Shown piece after piece: positions 33,438 to 42,472 of a DNA stretch of 64,000 bases. The translations under genes and the position numbers were made by a program. Every line of letters begins with the position of its first letter. Position 1 is the first letter of the stretch. Source of the DNA: JARFQH01 sp041299015 (lineage in GTDB: Bacteria > Desulfobacterota > Desulfobacteria > Desulfobacterales > SG8-13); assembly GCA_041299015.1 (NCBI GenBank), contig JBFYWB010000047.1:1-64000 (forward strand), read 5' to 3'. The notes below the pieces were generated by a model. The model saw only the letters and a list, made by a program, of their open reading frames with translations, made no database searches and was not told the origin of the DNA.

Positions 33438-35000
33438 TCACAGGGGCAGATGACATTCGCCGATCTTGAGAAAGGCGGCGACTTGTTCCTGTTCCCATTT
33501 TCGGTCGCGACCGAGCTCCTTGGCCATCAGCGCGGCCACCTTCGGGGCCGCCGCCATTGCCGCGCGGGCATTTAAAAGCAGGCTGCGGGTCCGGCGGGAG
33601 AGGAAATCGTCGACGGTGCGCGCCGATTCGAACCGGACCGCCCAAATGACCTCGCCGATGCGGGCCGACAGATCCGGATGCAGACGTTGCTGACGCGCCG
33701 GGTCCGCCCGCACGAGGTCTTGGATGGCCGGGGCATCCGATCCGTAAAGCGCGTACTCACCGAATTTTTCCGGTGTTTTGTGAAAGCCGTGGATGTTGAG
33801 GTTCTCGGTCACGCAGGGTCTCTGCTCGAGGCCGGCCAAGGTGATGGCATGATTGACGCAGACTTTGGCCATCTGCCGATAGGTCGTCCATTTACCGCCG
33901 GCAATCGTGAGCAATCCGGTAGAAGAAATATGGATGGTGTGATCGCGCGCCAGGTTCGCGGTATTCTTTTCGTCAGCGATTTTGACGAGCGGACGGATCC
34001 CGGTGAAAACACTGAGGATGTCCTCGCGCAAGGGGGTTTTCTCCAGATAGGCCCCCGCGGTTTCGAGGATAAATTCGATCTCCTCCTTCTGGGGCCGCGG
34101 CTCCAGATCGACGTCGGCAATCGGGGTATCGGTCGTGCCCACCAGGGTGACGCCGAGATAGGGGATGGCGAACATCACCCGACCGTCACGGGTATGCGGA
34201 ACCATGATGGCGGAGGAGCCCGGTAAAAACGATTTATCGAAGACCAAGTGGATTCCCTGGCTGGGAGCGATCATCGGCGAGGCATCCGGATCGTCCATAC
34301 GCCGCAGGTTGTCGGTGAACGGACCGGTGGCGTTGATGATGACCTTGGCCCGTACCTCGTGTTCGGTATTGTTCTCGCGGTCTTCGAATATCGCCCCGTT
34401 CAGGTAGCCGTCGGCGCTCCTGGTCAGTCCGGTAACCCGCGCATAGTTCAACAGCGCAGCCCCTTGATGGGACGCGGTACGGACGAGATTGATGAGCAGC
34501 CTGGCATCGTCGAACTGCCCATCGTAATAGATGATCCCGCCGCGCAGGCCCTCGCGCTTGAGAGTCGGAATTCTCCTGAGCGTTTCGTCCTTGGAGAGGA
34601 TTTTGGACGGACCGAAACCGTAACGGCCGGCCAGCATGTCGTAAACCTTGAGCCCGATGCCGTAGAACGGCGCTTCCCACCAGTCATAGTTGGGAACGAT
34701 GAAGGCCAGGTCATGAACCAGGTGGGGGGCGTTGCTGCGCAGAATGCCGCGTTCCCGCAATGCCTCCATGACCAGTGAAATGTTGCCCTGCTGGAGATAC
34801 CGAACGCCCCCGTGGATCAGCTTGGTGCTGCGCGAAGAGGTCCCCTTGCCGAAATCGCTTTGTTCGAGCAGCAGAACGTCGTAACCCCGGCTAGCGGCGT
34901 CCACCGCAATGCCGACGCCGGTTGCGCCCCCGCCGATAATCAGCATATCCCAGGGGTCGGGCCGCGCCGCTATCCGGCTTGACATTTCCGCACGGTTCAT
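33438..35000 (-). CDS. glpD: FAD-dependent glycerol-3-phosphate dehydrogenase
   Basis: A 520-residue membrane-associated flavoenzyme oxidising glycerol 3-phosphate to dihydroxyacetone phosphate and passing electrons to quinone. The FAD motif IIGGGATGVGIAVDAASRG is at the N-terminus, with SSRSTKLIHGGVRYL, the mid-domain GTTDTP and the C-terminal TIAGGKWTTYR motif. The ATG at 35000 is used; a TTG seven codons upstream is possible. Downstream on the same strand of transcription (that is, upstream in coordinates) it ends next to the permease remnant. Together with the phosphodiesterase gene before it, it can funnel glycerophosphodiesters into triose phosphates. Confidence 0.92.
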   Translation of the reverse strand: MNRAEMSSRIAARPDPWDMLIIGGGATGVGIAVDAASRGYDVLLLEQSDFGKGTSSRSTKLIHGGVRYLQQGNISLVMEALRERGILRSNAPHLVHDLAFIVPNYDWWEAPFYGIGLKVYDMLAGRYGFGPSKILSKDETLRRIPTLKREGLRGGIIYYDGQFDDARLLINLVRTASHQGAALLNYARVTGLTRSADGYLNGAIFEDRENNTEHEVRAKVIINATGPFTDNLRRMDDPDASPMIAPSQGIHLVFDKSFLPGSSAIMVPHTRDGRVMFAIPYLGVTLVGTTDTPIADVDLEPRPQKEEIEFILETAGAYLEKTPLREDILSVFTGIRPLVKIADEKNTANLARDHTIHISSTGLLTIAGGKWTTYRQMAKVCVNHAITLAGLEQRPCVTENLNIHGFHKTPEKFGEYALYGSDAPAIQDLVRADPARQQRLHPDLSARIGEVIWAVRFESARTVDDFLSRRTRSLLLNARAAMAAAPKVAALMAKELGRDRKWEQEQVAAFLKIGECHLPL

Positions 35001-35060
35001 CGTCGGCTGCTTTCTTGTCAAGACACATCGTTGCCTGTCTTGACGATCATGCTGGTGAGG

Positions 35061-35828
35061 TTATTTACCGGAGCCAGACCCGATACAGGTCTTCAACAGC
35101 GGCGGATCATCGGTGAAAACCCCGTCGACCCCCATCTGCAGCAGACGCCGAAAATCTCCGCTTTGGTTGACCGTGTAGGGCAAGACCATGATGCCGGCGG
35201 CATGCATGGCCCGGATACTTGCGGCGGTCACGCTGCGAAAGTCCGGATGCCAGGAAAAGGCCTGCAGGTCCTTGCATAGACCCAGCGGATCGAACCCGCT
35301 GCGCCGCCCGGTCAGCACGCCGAGAGCCGGGGCATTCGGCCGGTCGAGGATTCGAGCGAGAAAGCGCGCATCGAAACTCGAAATCAGCACGCGATCGCCC
35401 AGGCCCCTTTCCGCCACTGCGGCCACGACCAGGGCCTCGATGGCATCCGCAAGACGGTCGGCTTCAAAGGCACCGGCTTTGATCTCGATATTCACTGCAC
35501 CGCGGGCGGCGCACAGGTCCAGTACCTCTTCCAGCGTGGGCAGGCGTTCGCCGGCAAAGCGCGGGGCAAACCAGCTCCCGGCATCCAACCGCTTCAACTC
35601 TTCCAAGGTAAAGTCGCAGGCCCGGCCGCGACCATCGGTGGTCCGTCCGAGGGTATCGTCGTGCAGCACCAAAACGCGGCGATCCTTGGTCAGGGTTACG
35701 TCCAGTTCGACCATTTGCGCCCCGCTGTCGAAAGCCGCCGCAATAGCGGCCAGAGTGTTCTCGGGAAATCGTTTCCGATACCCCCGATGCGCTATGATCA
35801 CCGGCGGAATCAGATGCAGGCGCCGCAT
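35061..35828 (-). CDS. Glycerophosphodiester phosphodiesterase
   Basis: A 255-residue GDPD-family enzyme hydrolysing glycerophosphodiesters to glycerol 3-phosphate and an alcohol. Catalytic motifs are present: AHRGYRKRFPENT (His and metal-binding Glu), VELDVTLTKD, LHDDTLGRTTDG, and C-terminal YTVNQ. There is no signal peptide, so it acts in the cytoplasm like UgpQ. The ATG at 35828 lies one base after the stop of the HAD phosphatase, so they are cotranscribed. It precedes glpD, which would consume its product. Confidence 0.88.
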   Translation of the reverse strand: MRRLHLIPPVIIAHRGYRKRFPENTLAAIAAAFDSGAQMVELDVTLTKDRRVLVLHDDTLGRTTDGRGRACDFTLEELKRLDAGSWFAPRFAGERLPTLEEVLDLCAARGAVNIEIKAGAFEADRLADAIEALVVAAVAERGLGDRVLISSFDARFLARILDRPNAPALGVLTGRRSGFDPLGLCKDLQAFSWHPDFRSVTAASIRAMHAAGIMVLPYTVNQSGDFRRLLQMGVDGVFTDDPPLLKTCIGSGSGK

Positions 35829-35829
35829 G

Positions 35830-36432
35830 TCAGTTGCCCCGCACGGACGGCCCGACGAATAAACGGATATCGGTGGCCACCATACCGGCCTTGCGGGCAG
35901 CCTCGAGGCCGGCATCGCCGTCTTCGAAAACCTGGCAATACGCCGGTTCGACCCGCATGCGCCGAGCGGCCTGGAGCAGGATGTCCGGATTGGGCTTGGG
36001 CTTGACCGGGTCATCGGCGGTGATGATGGTCTCGAAACAATCCGTCAGGCCGAGGACCGCGAGTGTCAGGGTCACGTTGTCGCGTGTGCCGCCGGAAGCA
36101 ACCGCCATCGGCAATATCCCCCGGTAGCGCCGGACGATATCGACAACCGGATCGATCGGCATGGCCGTTGCGAGGCGCTCGCGGGCCCGGCGGTTTTTTT
36201 CGGCGGCAAAGGCCGCGGCATCGATTTGATGGTTGTAACGCCGGTTGAAGATCGCAACGATATTCTCGGCCGGCATGCCCTTGACGCCGTGAATGAAATC
36301 CGCAGGGCAGGTAATCCCGTGCGCGGCAAACGTGTCCCGCCACGCCGCGATATGAACCGGCATCGTATCGGCCAGCGTTCCATCACAGTCGAAGATCAAC
36401 CCCTTGATGTCGGGTGAAACAGGAATCAACAT
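35830..36432 (-). CDS. HAD phosphatase, YqaB/beta-PGM type
   Basis: A 200-residue HAD hydrolase. Motif I FDCDGTLADTMPVH includes the nucleophile and acid Asp; motif II is VASGG, motif III Lys lies in DDPVKPKPNPD, and motif IV is VFEDGDAG. The TMPVH and DIRLF segments resemble the E. coli YqaB fructose-1-phosphatase group, so a small sugar phosphate is a likely substrate. The ATG at 36432 is preferred to the one at 36480 because conserved sequence begins there. It is the first gene of a unit with the phosphodiesterase and possibly glpD. Confidence 0.78.
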   Translation of the reverse strand: MLIPVSPDIKGLIFDCDGTLADTMPVHIAAWRDTFAAHGITCPADFIHGVKGMPAENIVAIFNRRYNHQIDAAAFAAEKNRRARERLATAMPIDPVVDIVRRYRGILPMAVASGGTRDNVTLTLAVLGLTDCFETIITADDPVKPKPNPDILLQAARRMRVEPAYCQVFEDGDAGLEAARKAGMVATDIRLFVGPSVRGN

Positions 36433-36743
36433 GACCCGTTGGACCTTTCTCCCATTTTCGCGGAAAATCCTTGCCTTCATGCGTTCCCGCAGCGGCGGGC
36501 AGGAAGATACGTATCACATTCCTTCGTTCCAAGATACCGGTTTTGTCAACCGCCGAAGGCGATTGGGCCCGGTGTAATGCCGCAAACCGGCGCGACTGTG
36601 CCGGTTTGAACGCTTGACACGGTGGCGGTTTCCCGTTAGCCTTCCGGAAAACGGGCAAGCCCGGTTCCGCGAGCGGCGGAGCCAATGGCGTCACCGCCCG
36701 GGACGGCGGACCGGATTGAATCCAGCCCGACAGACAAACACCG

Positions 36744-37361
36744 ATGAGCGACAACTACGCCAAAATCATCGCCGCAAATCTGCGCCGGCTCTACGAAACG
36801 CCGTTTGAGCAGTTGTCGTCGACGCTGCCCGCGCAACGGGACGGCGATTGCTTCGTCTTCAAGGCGTTTGGAGAAACCTGTCGGATCGCGCCGGAGGGCG
36901 TTTTCCTCGACGGCCGCCGTGAAACCGGTGTTCCGGGAATCCTCGTAACCCTCTACGCCCGCCACGCCGGACCGCAGCCCCTGGTCGTGGCGCCGCTGCG
37001 GGCCTTCAAGGAACTGCCGAACAGTATGCCCTACGACGCCGCCTTCACCACCCATACCGAAACCCCGCTGGCGGTACCGGCGGAGCGCATCGAGGCAGCG
37101 CAACCGCTGATCATGCGCACCCTGCAAGGTGAGTCGTCCTCGCACCTGGCCAACGGAGACTTCGCTTTTCTGCTGCGCCCGCTGCCCAAGATTTTGCTGG
37201 GCTATATATTCTACCGCGCCGACGATGAGTTTCCCGCCTCCGTGACCTGCCTTTTTTCAAACAACGCTGCGGATTTCATGCCCATCGACGGCTTGGCGGA
37301 TGTCGGCGAGTACACGTCTAAGAAGATATTGGCGCTTCTCGACCCTCCAGCACCGACGTGA
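36744..37361 (+). CDS. DUF3786 domain protein
   Basis: A 205-residue protein of the DUF3786 family, of unknown function, commonly found in strict anaerobes with corrinoid or Fe-S enzymes. The recognisable features are an N-terminal helical region, LVVAPLRAFKELP, the conserved LRPLPKILLGYIFYRADDE and SVTCLFSNNAADFMP blocks, and a C-terminal TSKKIL helix. It has a single-gene appearance, divergent from the HAD phosphatase. No catalytic residues can be named. Confidence 0.75.
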   Translation: MSDNYAKIIAANLRRLYETPFEQLSSTLPAQRDGDCFVFKAFGETCRIAPEGVFLDGRRETGVPGILVTLYARHAGPQPLVVAPLRAFKELPNSMPYDAAFTTHTETPLAVPAERIEAAQPLIMRTLQGESSSHLANGDFAFLLRPLPKILLGYIFYRADDEFPASVTCLFSNNAADFMPIDGLADVGEYTSKKILALLDPPAPT

Positions 37362-37457
37362 CCCTGCCGTCAACCGCCATCCTTTTCCGTGAATCGTCAA
37401 CCCCTTGTTATCCAATGGCATTTTTAGATACACGTGTGGTTGCCGCCCGTATGTGTA

Positions 37458-37486
37458 TTGACAAACGACATGCTTTTTCCTATAAG
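37458..37486 (+). promoter_or_regulatory. Strong sigma-70 promoter of ABC operon
   Basis: TTGACA (37458-37463) and TATAAG (37481-37486) are spaced by exactly 17 bases, about 75 bases before the ABC ATPase gene. One mismatch in twelve positions. Confidence 0.85.
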
Positions 37487-37566
37487 TAGCGTTTTAAAAA
37501 GTCTGCCGCCGCCTGCACGGTGGACACATGCTGATCCCGACCGCTTGAAACAAAAAGGAGCCGGCG

Positions 37567-38502
37567 ATGATCCAGGTCGAAAATCTGACAAAAAATTATA
37601 GTGGCATCCCCGCTGTGGATCAGATCAATTTCGACATTCAAAAGGGAGAGATTCTGGGCCTGCTCGGGCCCAATGGCGCCGGCAAGACGACCACCCTGCG
37701 GATGCTGACCGGTTTCCTGCGGCCCAGCGCCGGAACGATCCGGGTCAAGGAACTCGACATCGAACGGCAGCCCATTGAAATCAAGAAAATCATGGGCTAC
37801 CTGCCCGAGTCGGCGCCGCTCTATCATGACATGCTGGTGTACGACTATTTGAATTACGTTGCCGATATCCGTGAAATCGCACCGCAGCGCAAGTTGGCAC
37901 GCATCCGCGAACTCGGCGACCTGTGCGGGTTGAACCCGGTGATGCACAAGCCGATCGCGGAACTCTCCAAGGGTTTCAAACAGCGGGTGGGGCTGGCGCA
38001 CGCCATGATGAGCGATCCGGAAATTCTCATTCTGGACGAGCCGACTTCCGGATTGGATCCCAACCAGATTGTCGAAATCCGGGACATCATCAAACGGATC
38101 GGCCAGCAAAAAACGGTCGTCCTGTCGACCCACATCCTGAGCGAAGCCGAAGCCACCTGTAACCGGGTCGTGATTATCAGCCGCGGAAAAATCGTCGCCG
38201 ACGGCGACGTCGACAAGTTGAAGCAATCGGCGGGCGATACCAGCCTGATTCATCTCACCCTTTGGCAGGCGGACGGTGATGCCGTGCGGCAGAAACTCTC
38301 CGCCACCGCCGGGGTGCAAGAGATCGTGCGGCTGGATGCCGCCAACGGTCAATTGAAGGTAACGCTCTCCGTGCCGTCAAGCAGAGACCTGCGGGGCGAG
38401 ATCTACCACACCGTCAAGCAAACCGACTGGGAACTGCTGGAGTTCTATCAGGAGACCCGGACCCTTGAAACCGTGTTCCGCGAATTGACCAGGGAGAATT
38501 GA
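37567..38502 (+). CDS. ABC transporter ATP-binding protein (GldA-like)
   Basis: A 311-residue ABC ATPase. Walker A GPNGAGKTT, signature LSKGFKQRV (the common LSxGxxQR variant), Walker B LILDEPTSGLDP and the His switch STHILSEAE are all present. The approximately 80-residue C-terminal extension is typical of ABC-2 exporters and of GldA/NosF types. It begins an operon with a permease, a GldG-like protein and a DUF4340 protein. The start has AAGGAG upstream. Confidence 0.9.
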   Translation: MIQVENLTKNYSGIPAVDQINFDIQKGEILGLLGPNGAGKTTTLRMLTGFLRPSAGTIRVKELDIERQPIEIKKIMGYLPESAPLYHDMLVYDYLNYVADIREIAPQRKLARIRELGDLCGLNPVMHKPIAELSKGFKQRVGLAHAMMSDPEILILDEPTSGLDPNQIVEIRDIIKRIGQQKTVVLSTHILSEAEATCNRVVIISRGKIVADGDVDKLKQSAGDTSLIHLTLWQADGDAVRQKLSATAGVQEIVRLDAANGQLKVTLSVPSSRDLRGEIYHTVKQTDWELLEFYQETRTLETVFRELTREN

Positions 38503-38503
38503 A

Positions 38504-39208
38504 ATGCGCGCGGCCGTTCCCATTTTTAAAAAAGAATTGGGCACCTATTTCGTCTCACCGATCGCCTACATCGTCATCGCCGTTTTTCTGCTGGTGACGG
38601 GCTGGTTTTTTTTCACTACCTTTTTCATCCTCGAGCAGGCCAGCCTCAGGAATTTTTTTTCCATGTTGCCGATCATAATGGCCTTTGTCGTTCCGGCGGT
38701 CACGATGCGGCTCTTTGCCGAGGAACTCAACGTCGGTTCTTATGAAACCCTGCTCACCCTGCCGGTCAGCTTCAAGGACGTGATTTTCGGCAAATTCGCC
38801 GCCGCTGTGGCCTTTGTGGTCGCCATGCTGGTCCCGACCGTGGGCTACGTCATCACGGCGGCGGCTCTCGGCCGTCTCGACTGGGGCCCGGTCATCGGCG
38901 GGTATCTGGGCGCCGTGCTCCTGGGGGCCGCCTTCTCCGCCATCGGACTGTTTGCCTCCTCCCTGACCCGCAATCAGATCGTCGCATTCATCGTCGGCAT
39001 GACCATCTGCTTCGCGCTGACCCTGATCGAACGGATGCTCTTTTTTCTGCCGCGGAGCATTCTGGGAGCGGTGGCGTATCTCGGCGTCGAGCAGCACTTC
39101 CAAAACTTCTCCAAGGGCATCATCGACACGCGCGACATCATCTACTTTCTCAGCATCTGCTTTATCGGGCTATACGCTGCCCACCTGGCGCTCGAAGATA
39201 GACATTAA
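38504..39208 (+). CDS. ABC-2 permease (GldF-like)
   Basis: A 234-residue membrane protein with about six hydrophobic helices, of the ABC-2 transporter type. It begins one base after the stop of the ATPase gene and has GGGAGAA upstream, indicating tight coupling. Together with the preceding ATPase and following GldG-like protein it resembles the GldAFG set, although gliding is not implied; in Proteobacteria this set exports or extracts an unknown substrate. Confidence 0.88.
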   Translation: MRAAVPIFKKELGTYFVSPIAYIVIAVFLLVTGWFFFTTFFILEQASLRNFFSMLPIIMAFVVPAVTMRLFAEELNVGSYETLLTLPVSFKDVIFGKFAAAVAFVVAMLVPTVGYVITAAALGRLDWGPVIGGYLGAVLLGAAFSAIGLFASSLTRNQIVAFIVGMTICFALTLIERMLFFLPRSILGAVAYLGVEQHFQNFSKGIIDTRDIIYFLSICFIGLYAAHLALEDRH

Positions 39209-39222
39209 GGAGACCGTGTATC

Positions 39223-41445
39223 GTGGGAAAGGTAAAAAGCGCAAAGTACGTCAAATTCTTCATCTACCTTGTCGTGGCGGTGCTGGTGAATCTGGCCGCC
39301 ATCACCCTTTTTCAGCGGTTCGACCTGACCGCCAACGGGGCCTACTCGCTCTCCGACGCCAGCCGCCGGGCAGTCGCCACGCTTTCCGAACCGCTGACCA
39401 TCAACGTCTTTTTTACCAAGAACCTGCCGGCGCCATACAACAGCACCGAACGCTACCTGCGCGACCTGCTGGAAGAATACGCCATCCATGCCGACAGGTA
39501 TTTCAACTACCGCTTCCATGATGTCAGTCCGGTCGAAAGCGATCTCGAATCCGGCGCCACAACCAACCAGGATTTGGCCAACGCCTACGGCATCAGCCCA
39601 ATCCAGATCCAGGTCATCGAAAAAGACGAGGTCAAATTCCAGAAGGCTTACATGGGCCTGGTGATGCTGCATGGCGATCTGATCGAACGCATCCCGACCA
39701 TAACCGCTGTCGATCGTCTCGAATACCAGTTGACGACCGCCATCATGAAGCTGAACAACAAGGTCAGCGCCCTGCTGCGGCTGGAAGGTAAAATCCGCAT
39801 CGCCCTGGTCCTGTCCTCGTCCCTGAACCAAGTGGCACCCGTCATCGGGCTCAACGACCTGCCCGATCTGCCCCAGCGCGTCGGTGCCATGATCGATAAA
39901 CTCAATCCGACTCTTTTGAACAAGCTCGAGTTCATTCGTCTGGACCCTTCCACCGACCCCGAGGCGAACCGGGAGCTGCAGACAAAGGAAATCAACCTGC
40001 TCAGCCTCAAATGGCCCGACTTGCCGCGCGAGAACCTCGCCGCCGGTGAGGGCACGGTCGGCCTGGTGGTGGAACACGGTGGCAAAACGGCCCCGGTCCA
40101 ACTCGTCACCGTTATGCGGATTCCGATCATCGGAACCCGCTACGAAATGGTTGACCCGGATACGCTCGAAAGGCTGATCGGCGAGACCGTCGAAGCGCTG
40201 ATCGATATCAACGCCGATATCGGTTACCTGGCGGACAAGGGCACCCCGCCGCTCATGCCGCAGCCGCAGATGAATCCCGCCGAGGCGCCAAACGCGGAGA
40301 CGCTGAGCAATTTCCGAACGATCGTGTCGCAGAATTACACCATCAAGGACGTGAATCTCGGCGACGGTCAGATCCCCTCGAGCCTGCGCTGTCTGGTGGT
40401 GGCCGGTCCCACCGAAAACTTCAGCGATGACGAGCTGTATCAGATCGATCAGTTTCTGATGCAGGGGAAAAATTTGGTTCTCATCCCGGACAGTTTCAAG
40501 GAGATCATGCCCCAACAGCAGATGCCGCGCGGCATGAACCCGGGCCCCCGGTATGAGTCGCTCAAGACGGGACTGGAACAGTTGCTCGATCACTACGGTA
40601 TCCGCATCAAGCCGTCCTATGTGATGGATAAAAATTGTTTCAGACAGGAAATGCCGCAGTCTCTGGGTGGCGGCGAACGGCCGATCTACTTTGCCCCGTT
40701 GATCGAAAGTCAGATGATCAATCAGGACCTTGCCTTCATGCGCAACATCAATCGCCTGGTGGCGGTCCGCATCTCGCCGCTGGAGCCGATCGCGGAGCGC
40801 CTCGAGCAAAACGGCATAAAGGCACACCGGGTGTTTTCTTCCTCGGCGCAATCATGGGAAATGCGGGGACGAATCGACCTCAACCCCGATATGATCAGGC
40901 CGCCGCAGAGTGACGCTGAATTTCAGAGCTACCCCCTGGCCTACTTACTGGAAGGCGGCTTCAGCAGCTATTTCACCGGCAGGCCCCTGCCAGAGAAGAA
41001 AACCGATGAGGCCGACCGGGACAAGCAACCGGATGCCGCACCGAGCGCTTCACCGCCAACGCAGGAAATGGAAAATCCCGCCGGCGCGCCGCTGCCGGTA
41101 GAGACCGAAGGCGCATTTATCGCCCGCGGCAAGCCGGGACGCATCTTTATCATGGCCTCCTCGGAGATGCTGACCGACAACGTGCTCGACGCCCAGGTCC
41201 GGGGAACCAACGCCATCTTCATCCTCAACGTGATCGATGCGCTGAACGATCGCGAAGACATCGCGGTCCTGCGCGGCAAGAAGCAGGATTTCACGCCCTT
41301 GAAACCGATCGGTGCCGGCGCCAAAACCGCCGTTAAGGCACTCAACATCGCCGGGCTGCCGATTTTGGTGGTTCTGTTCGGCGGCGGCGTCTGGTTTCGG
41401 AGGATCGCCCGCAAAAAACACATCCAGGAAATGTTTCAGGGATAA
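39223..41445 (+). CDS. GldG-like ABC accessory protein
   Basis: A 740-residue protein with an N-terminal transmembrane helix (about 8-28), a large extracytoplasmic part and a C-terminal helix (about 705-725). It matches the Gldg-family (ABC-type uncharacterised transport) domain: FDLTANGAYSLS after the first helix, then a beta-alpha region. A low-complexity acidic-Pro segment (about 590-625, KKTDEADRDKQPDAAPSASPP) is probably disordered. The start is GTG at 39223, ten bases after AAGGAG. Following the ABC-2 permease it likely gates or couples transport. Confidence 0.85.
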   Translation: MGKVKSAKYVKFFIYLVVAVLVNLAAITLFQRFDLTANGAYSLSDASRRAVATLSEPLTINVFFTKNLPAPYNSTERYLRDLLEEYAIHADRYFNYRFHDVSPVESDLESGATTNQDLANAYGISPIQIQVIEKDEVKFQKAYMGLVMLHGDLIERIPTITAVDRLEYQLTTAIMKLNNKVSALLRLEGKIRIALVLSSSLNQVAPVIGLNDLPDLPQRVGAMIDKLNPTLLNKLEFIRLDPSTDPEANRELQTKEINLLSLKWPDLPRENLAAGEGTVGLVVEHGGKTAPVQLVTVMRIPIIGTRYEMVDPDTLERLIGETVEALIDINADIGYLADKGTPPLMPQPQMNPAEAPNAETLSNFRTIVSQNYTIKDVNLGDGQIPSSLRCLVVAGPTENFSDDELYQIDQFLMQGKNLVLIPDSFKEIMPQQQMPRGMNPGPRYESLKTGLEQLLDHYGIRIKPSYVMDKNCFRQEMPQSLGGGERPIYFAPLIESQMINQDLAFMRNINRLVAVRISPLEPIAERLEQNGIKAHRVFSSSAQSWEMRGRIDLNPDMIRPPQSDAEFQSYPLAYLLEGGFSSYFTGRPLPEKKTDEADRDKQPDAAPSASPPTQEMENPAGAPLPVETEGAFIARGKPGRIFIMASSEMLTDNVLDAQVRGTNAIFILNVIDALNDREDIAVLRGKKQDFTPLKPIGAGAKTAVKALNIAGLPILVVLFGGGVWFRRIARKKHIQEMFQG

Positions 41446-41457
41446 GAGAGGAAGACG

Positions 41458-42456
41458 ATGAAGCTGAAGAAAGAAGTCATCGTTCTGGCGGTCGTTATCG
41501 TCGGCTTGACGATCTATCTGCTGACACGTCGGACCGACCGGACAGTCTACCGGCTGCCGCAGCTACCGGCGGTATCGGCCCACTCCATCACCCGCATCGA
41601 CATAGTCGGACCGGAGGGCAGGATCGATTTGAGCAAAACCGACGACGGCTGGGCCATCGGAGAGCGGAAATACCCGGCCGACAGGGCCAAGATCAGCCGG
41701 ATGCTCGATGCCATCGCCGAACTTTCCCTGACGGCCATGATATCCGAGTCCAAGGACTACGCCCGCTACGATCTGACCGACGCGAACAAAATAGCGGTCA
41801 AAGCCTGGGCCGGTGCGACGCCCGAGCGGGATTTCGACATCGGTAAAGTCGGCCCCTCATACCAACACACGTTTGTCAAGTTGGCCGGCGACGAGAAAGT
41901 CTACCAGGCGCGCAACAATTTCCGTACCACGTTCGAAACGGGCGTGGAGGACCTGCGCGACAAATCCGTCCTTTCCTTTGCCGCCGGTGATATTCAGGAA
42001 ATCCGGCTGACCAGTGGCAAGCATGCCATGACGCTGGTCAGGCAGGAGGTCCCTCCGGCAGGGGAGCGTGGTGAGATGGAGAAAAGCGATACGGGCACGC
42101 AAGCGCAAGCGTCATCGCCGCCGAAGGCCGATACGGTCTGGCGTACGACCGACGACCGCCCCGCCGATGCCGCCAAGGTGGACGAACTTCTGGCGGCGGC
42201 CTCCCAATTGGCGTGTGAAAAATACATTTCGGATCGGCTAACGGCCGATTTCAAGGACCCGATCTACACGCTGGAATTGGAAGGGCAAAAAGGCCATCGC
42301 CTGTCGATCTTCGCCAGATCCGACGAAGCCGACACATCTTACCCGGCCGTTTCTTCGGACAGCCCCTATGCCTTCTTTCTCGCGGAATGGAAGGCCAACC
42401 AACTGATGCCGGCCTTCGAGGAACTCCTCGGAAAAAACCGCGAAGATGAAAAATAG
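41458..42456 (+). CDS. DUF4340 domain protein, periplasmic
   Basis: A 332-residue protein with one N-terminal transmembrane helix or signal anchor (about 5-22) and a periplasmic DUF4340 domain, the usual partner of Gldg proteins. DUF4340 repeats can be seen as the pattern IDLSKTDDGWAI and later TVWRTTDDRPAD. It ends the operon 13 bases after the GldG-like gene and converges on the glutamate synthase gene with a 16-base gap. Its molecular role is unknown. Confidence 0.82.
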   Translation: MKLKKEVIVLAVVIVGLTIYLLTRRTDRTVYRLPQLPAVSAHSITRIDIVGPEGRIDLSKTDDGWAIGERKYPADRAKISRMLDAIAELSLTAMISESKDYARYDLTDANKIAVKAWAGATPERDFDIGKVGPSYQHTFVKLAGDEKVYQARNNFRTTFETGVEDLRDKSVLSFAAGDIQEIRLTSGKHAMTLVRQEVPPAGERGEMEKSDTGTQAQASSPPKADTVWRTTDDRPADAAKVDELLAAASQLACEKYISDRLTADFKDPIYTLELEGQKGHRLSIFARSDEADTSYPAVSSDSPYAFFLAEWKANQLMPAFEELLGKNREDEK

Positions 42457-42472
42457 GGCCGGCCGCGGTTTC

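Noticed and set aside
36640..36720. Cobalamin or c-di-GMP riboswitch before the DUF3786 gene
   Set aside because: GC-rich hairpins only; conserved core boxes of these riboswitches are not present.
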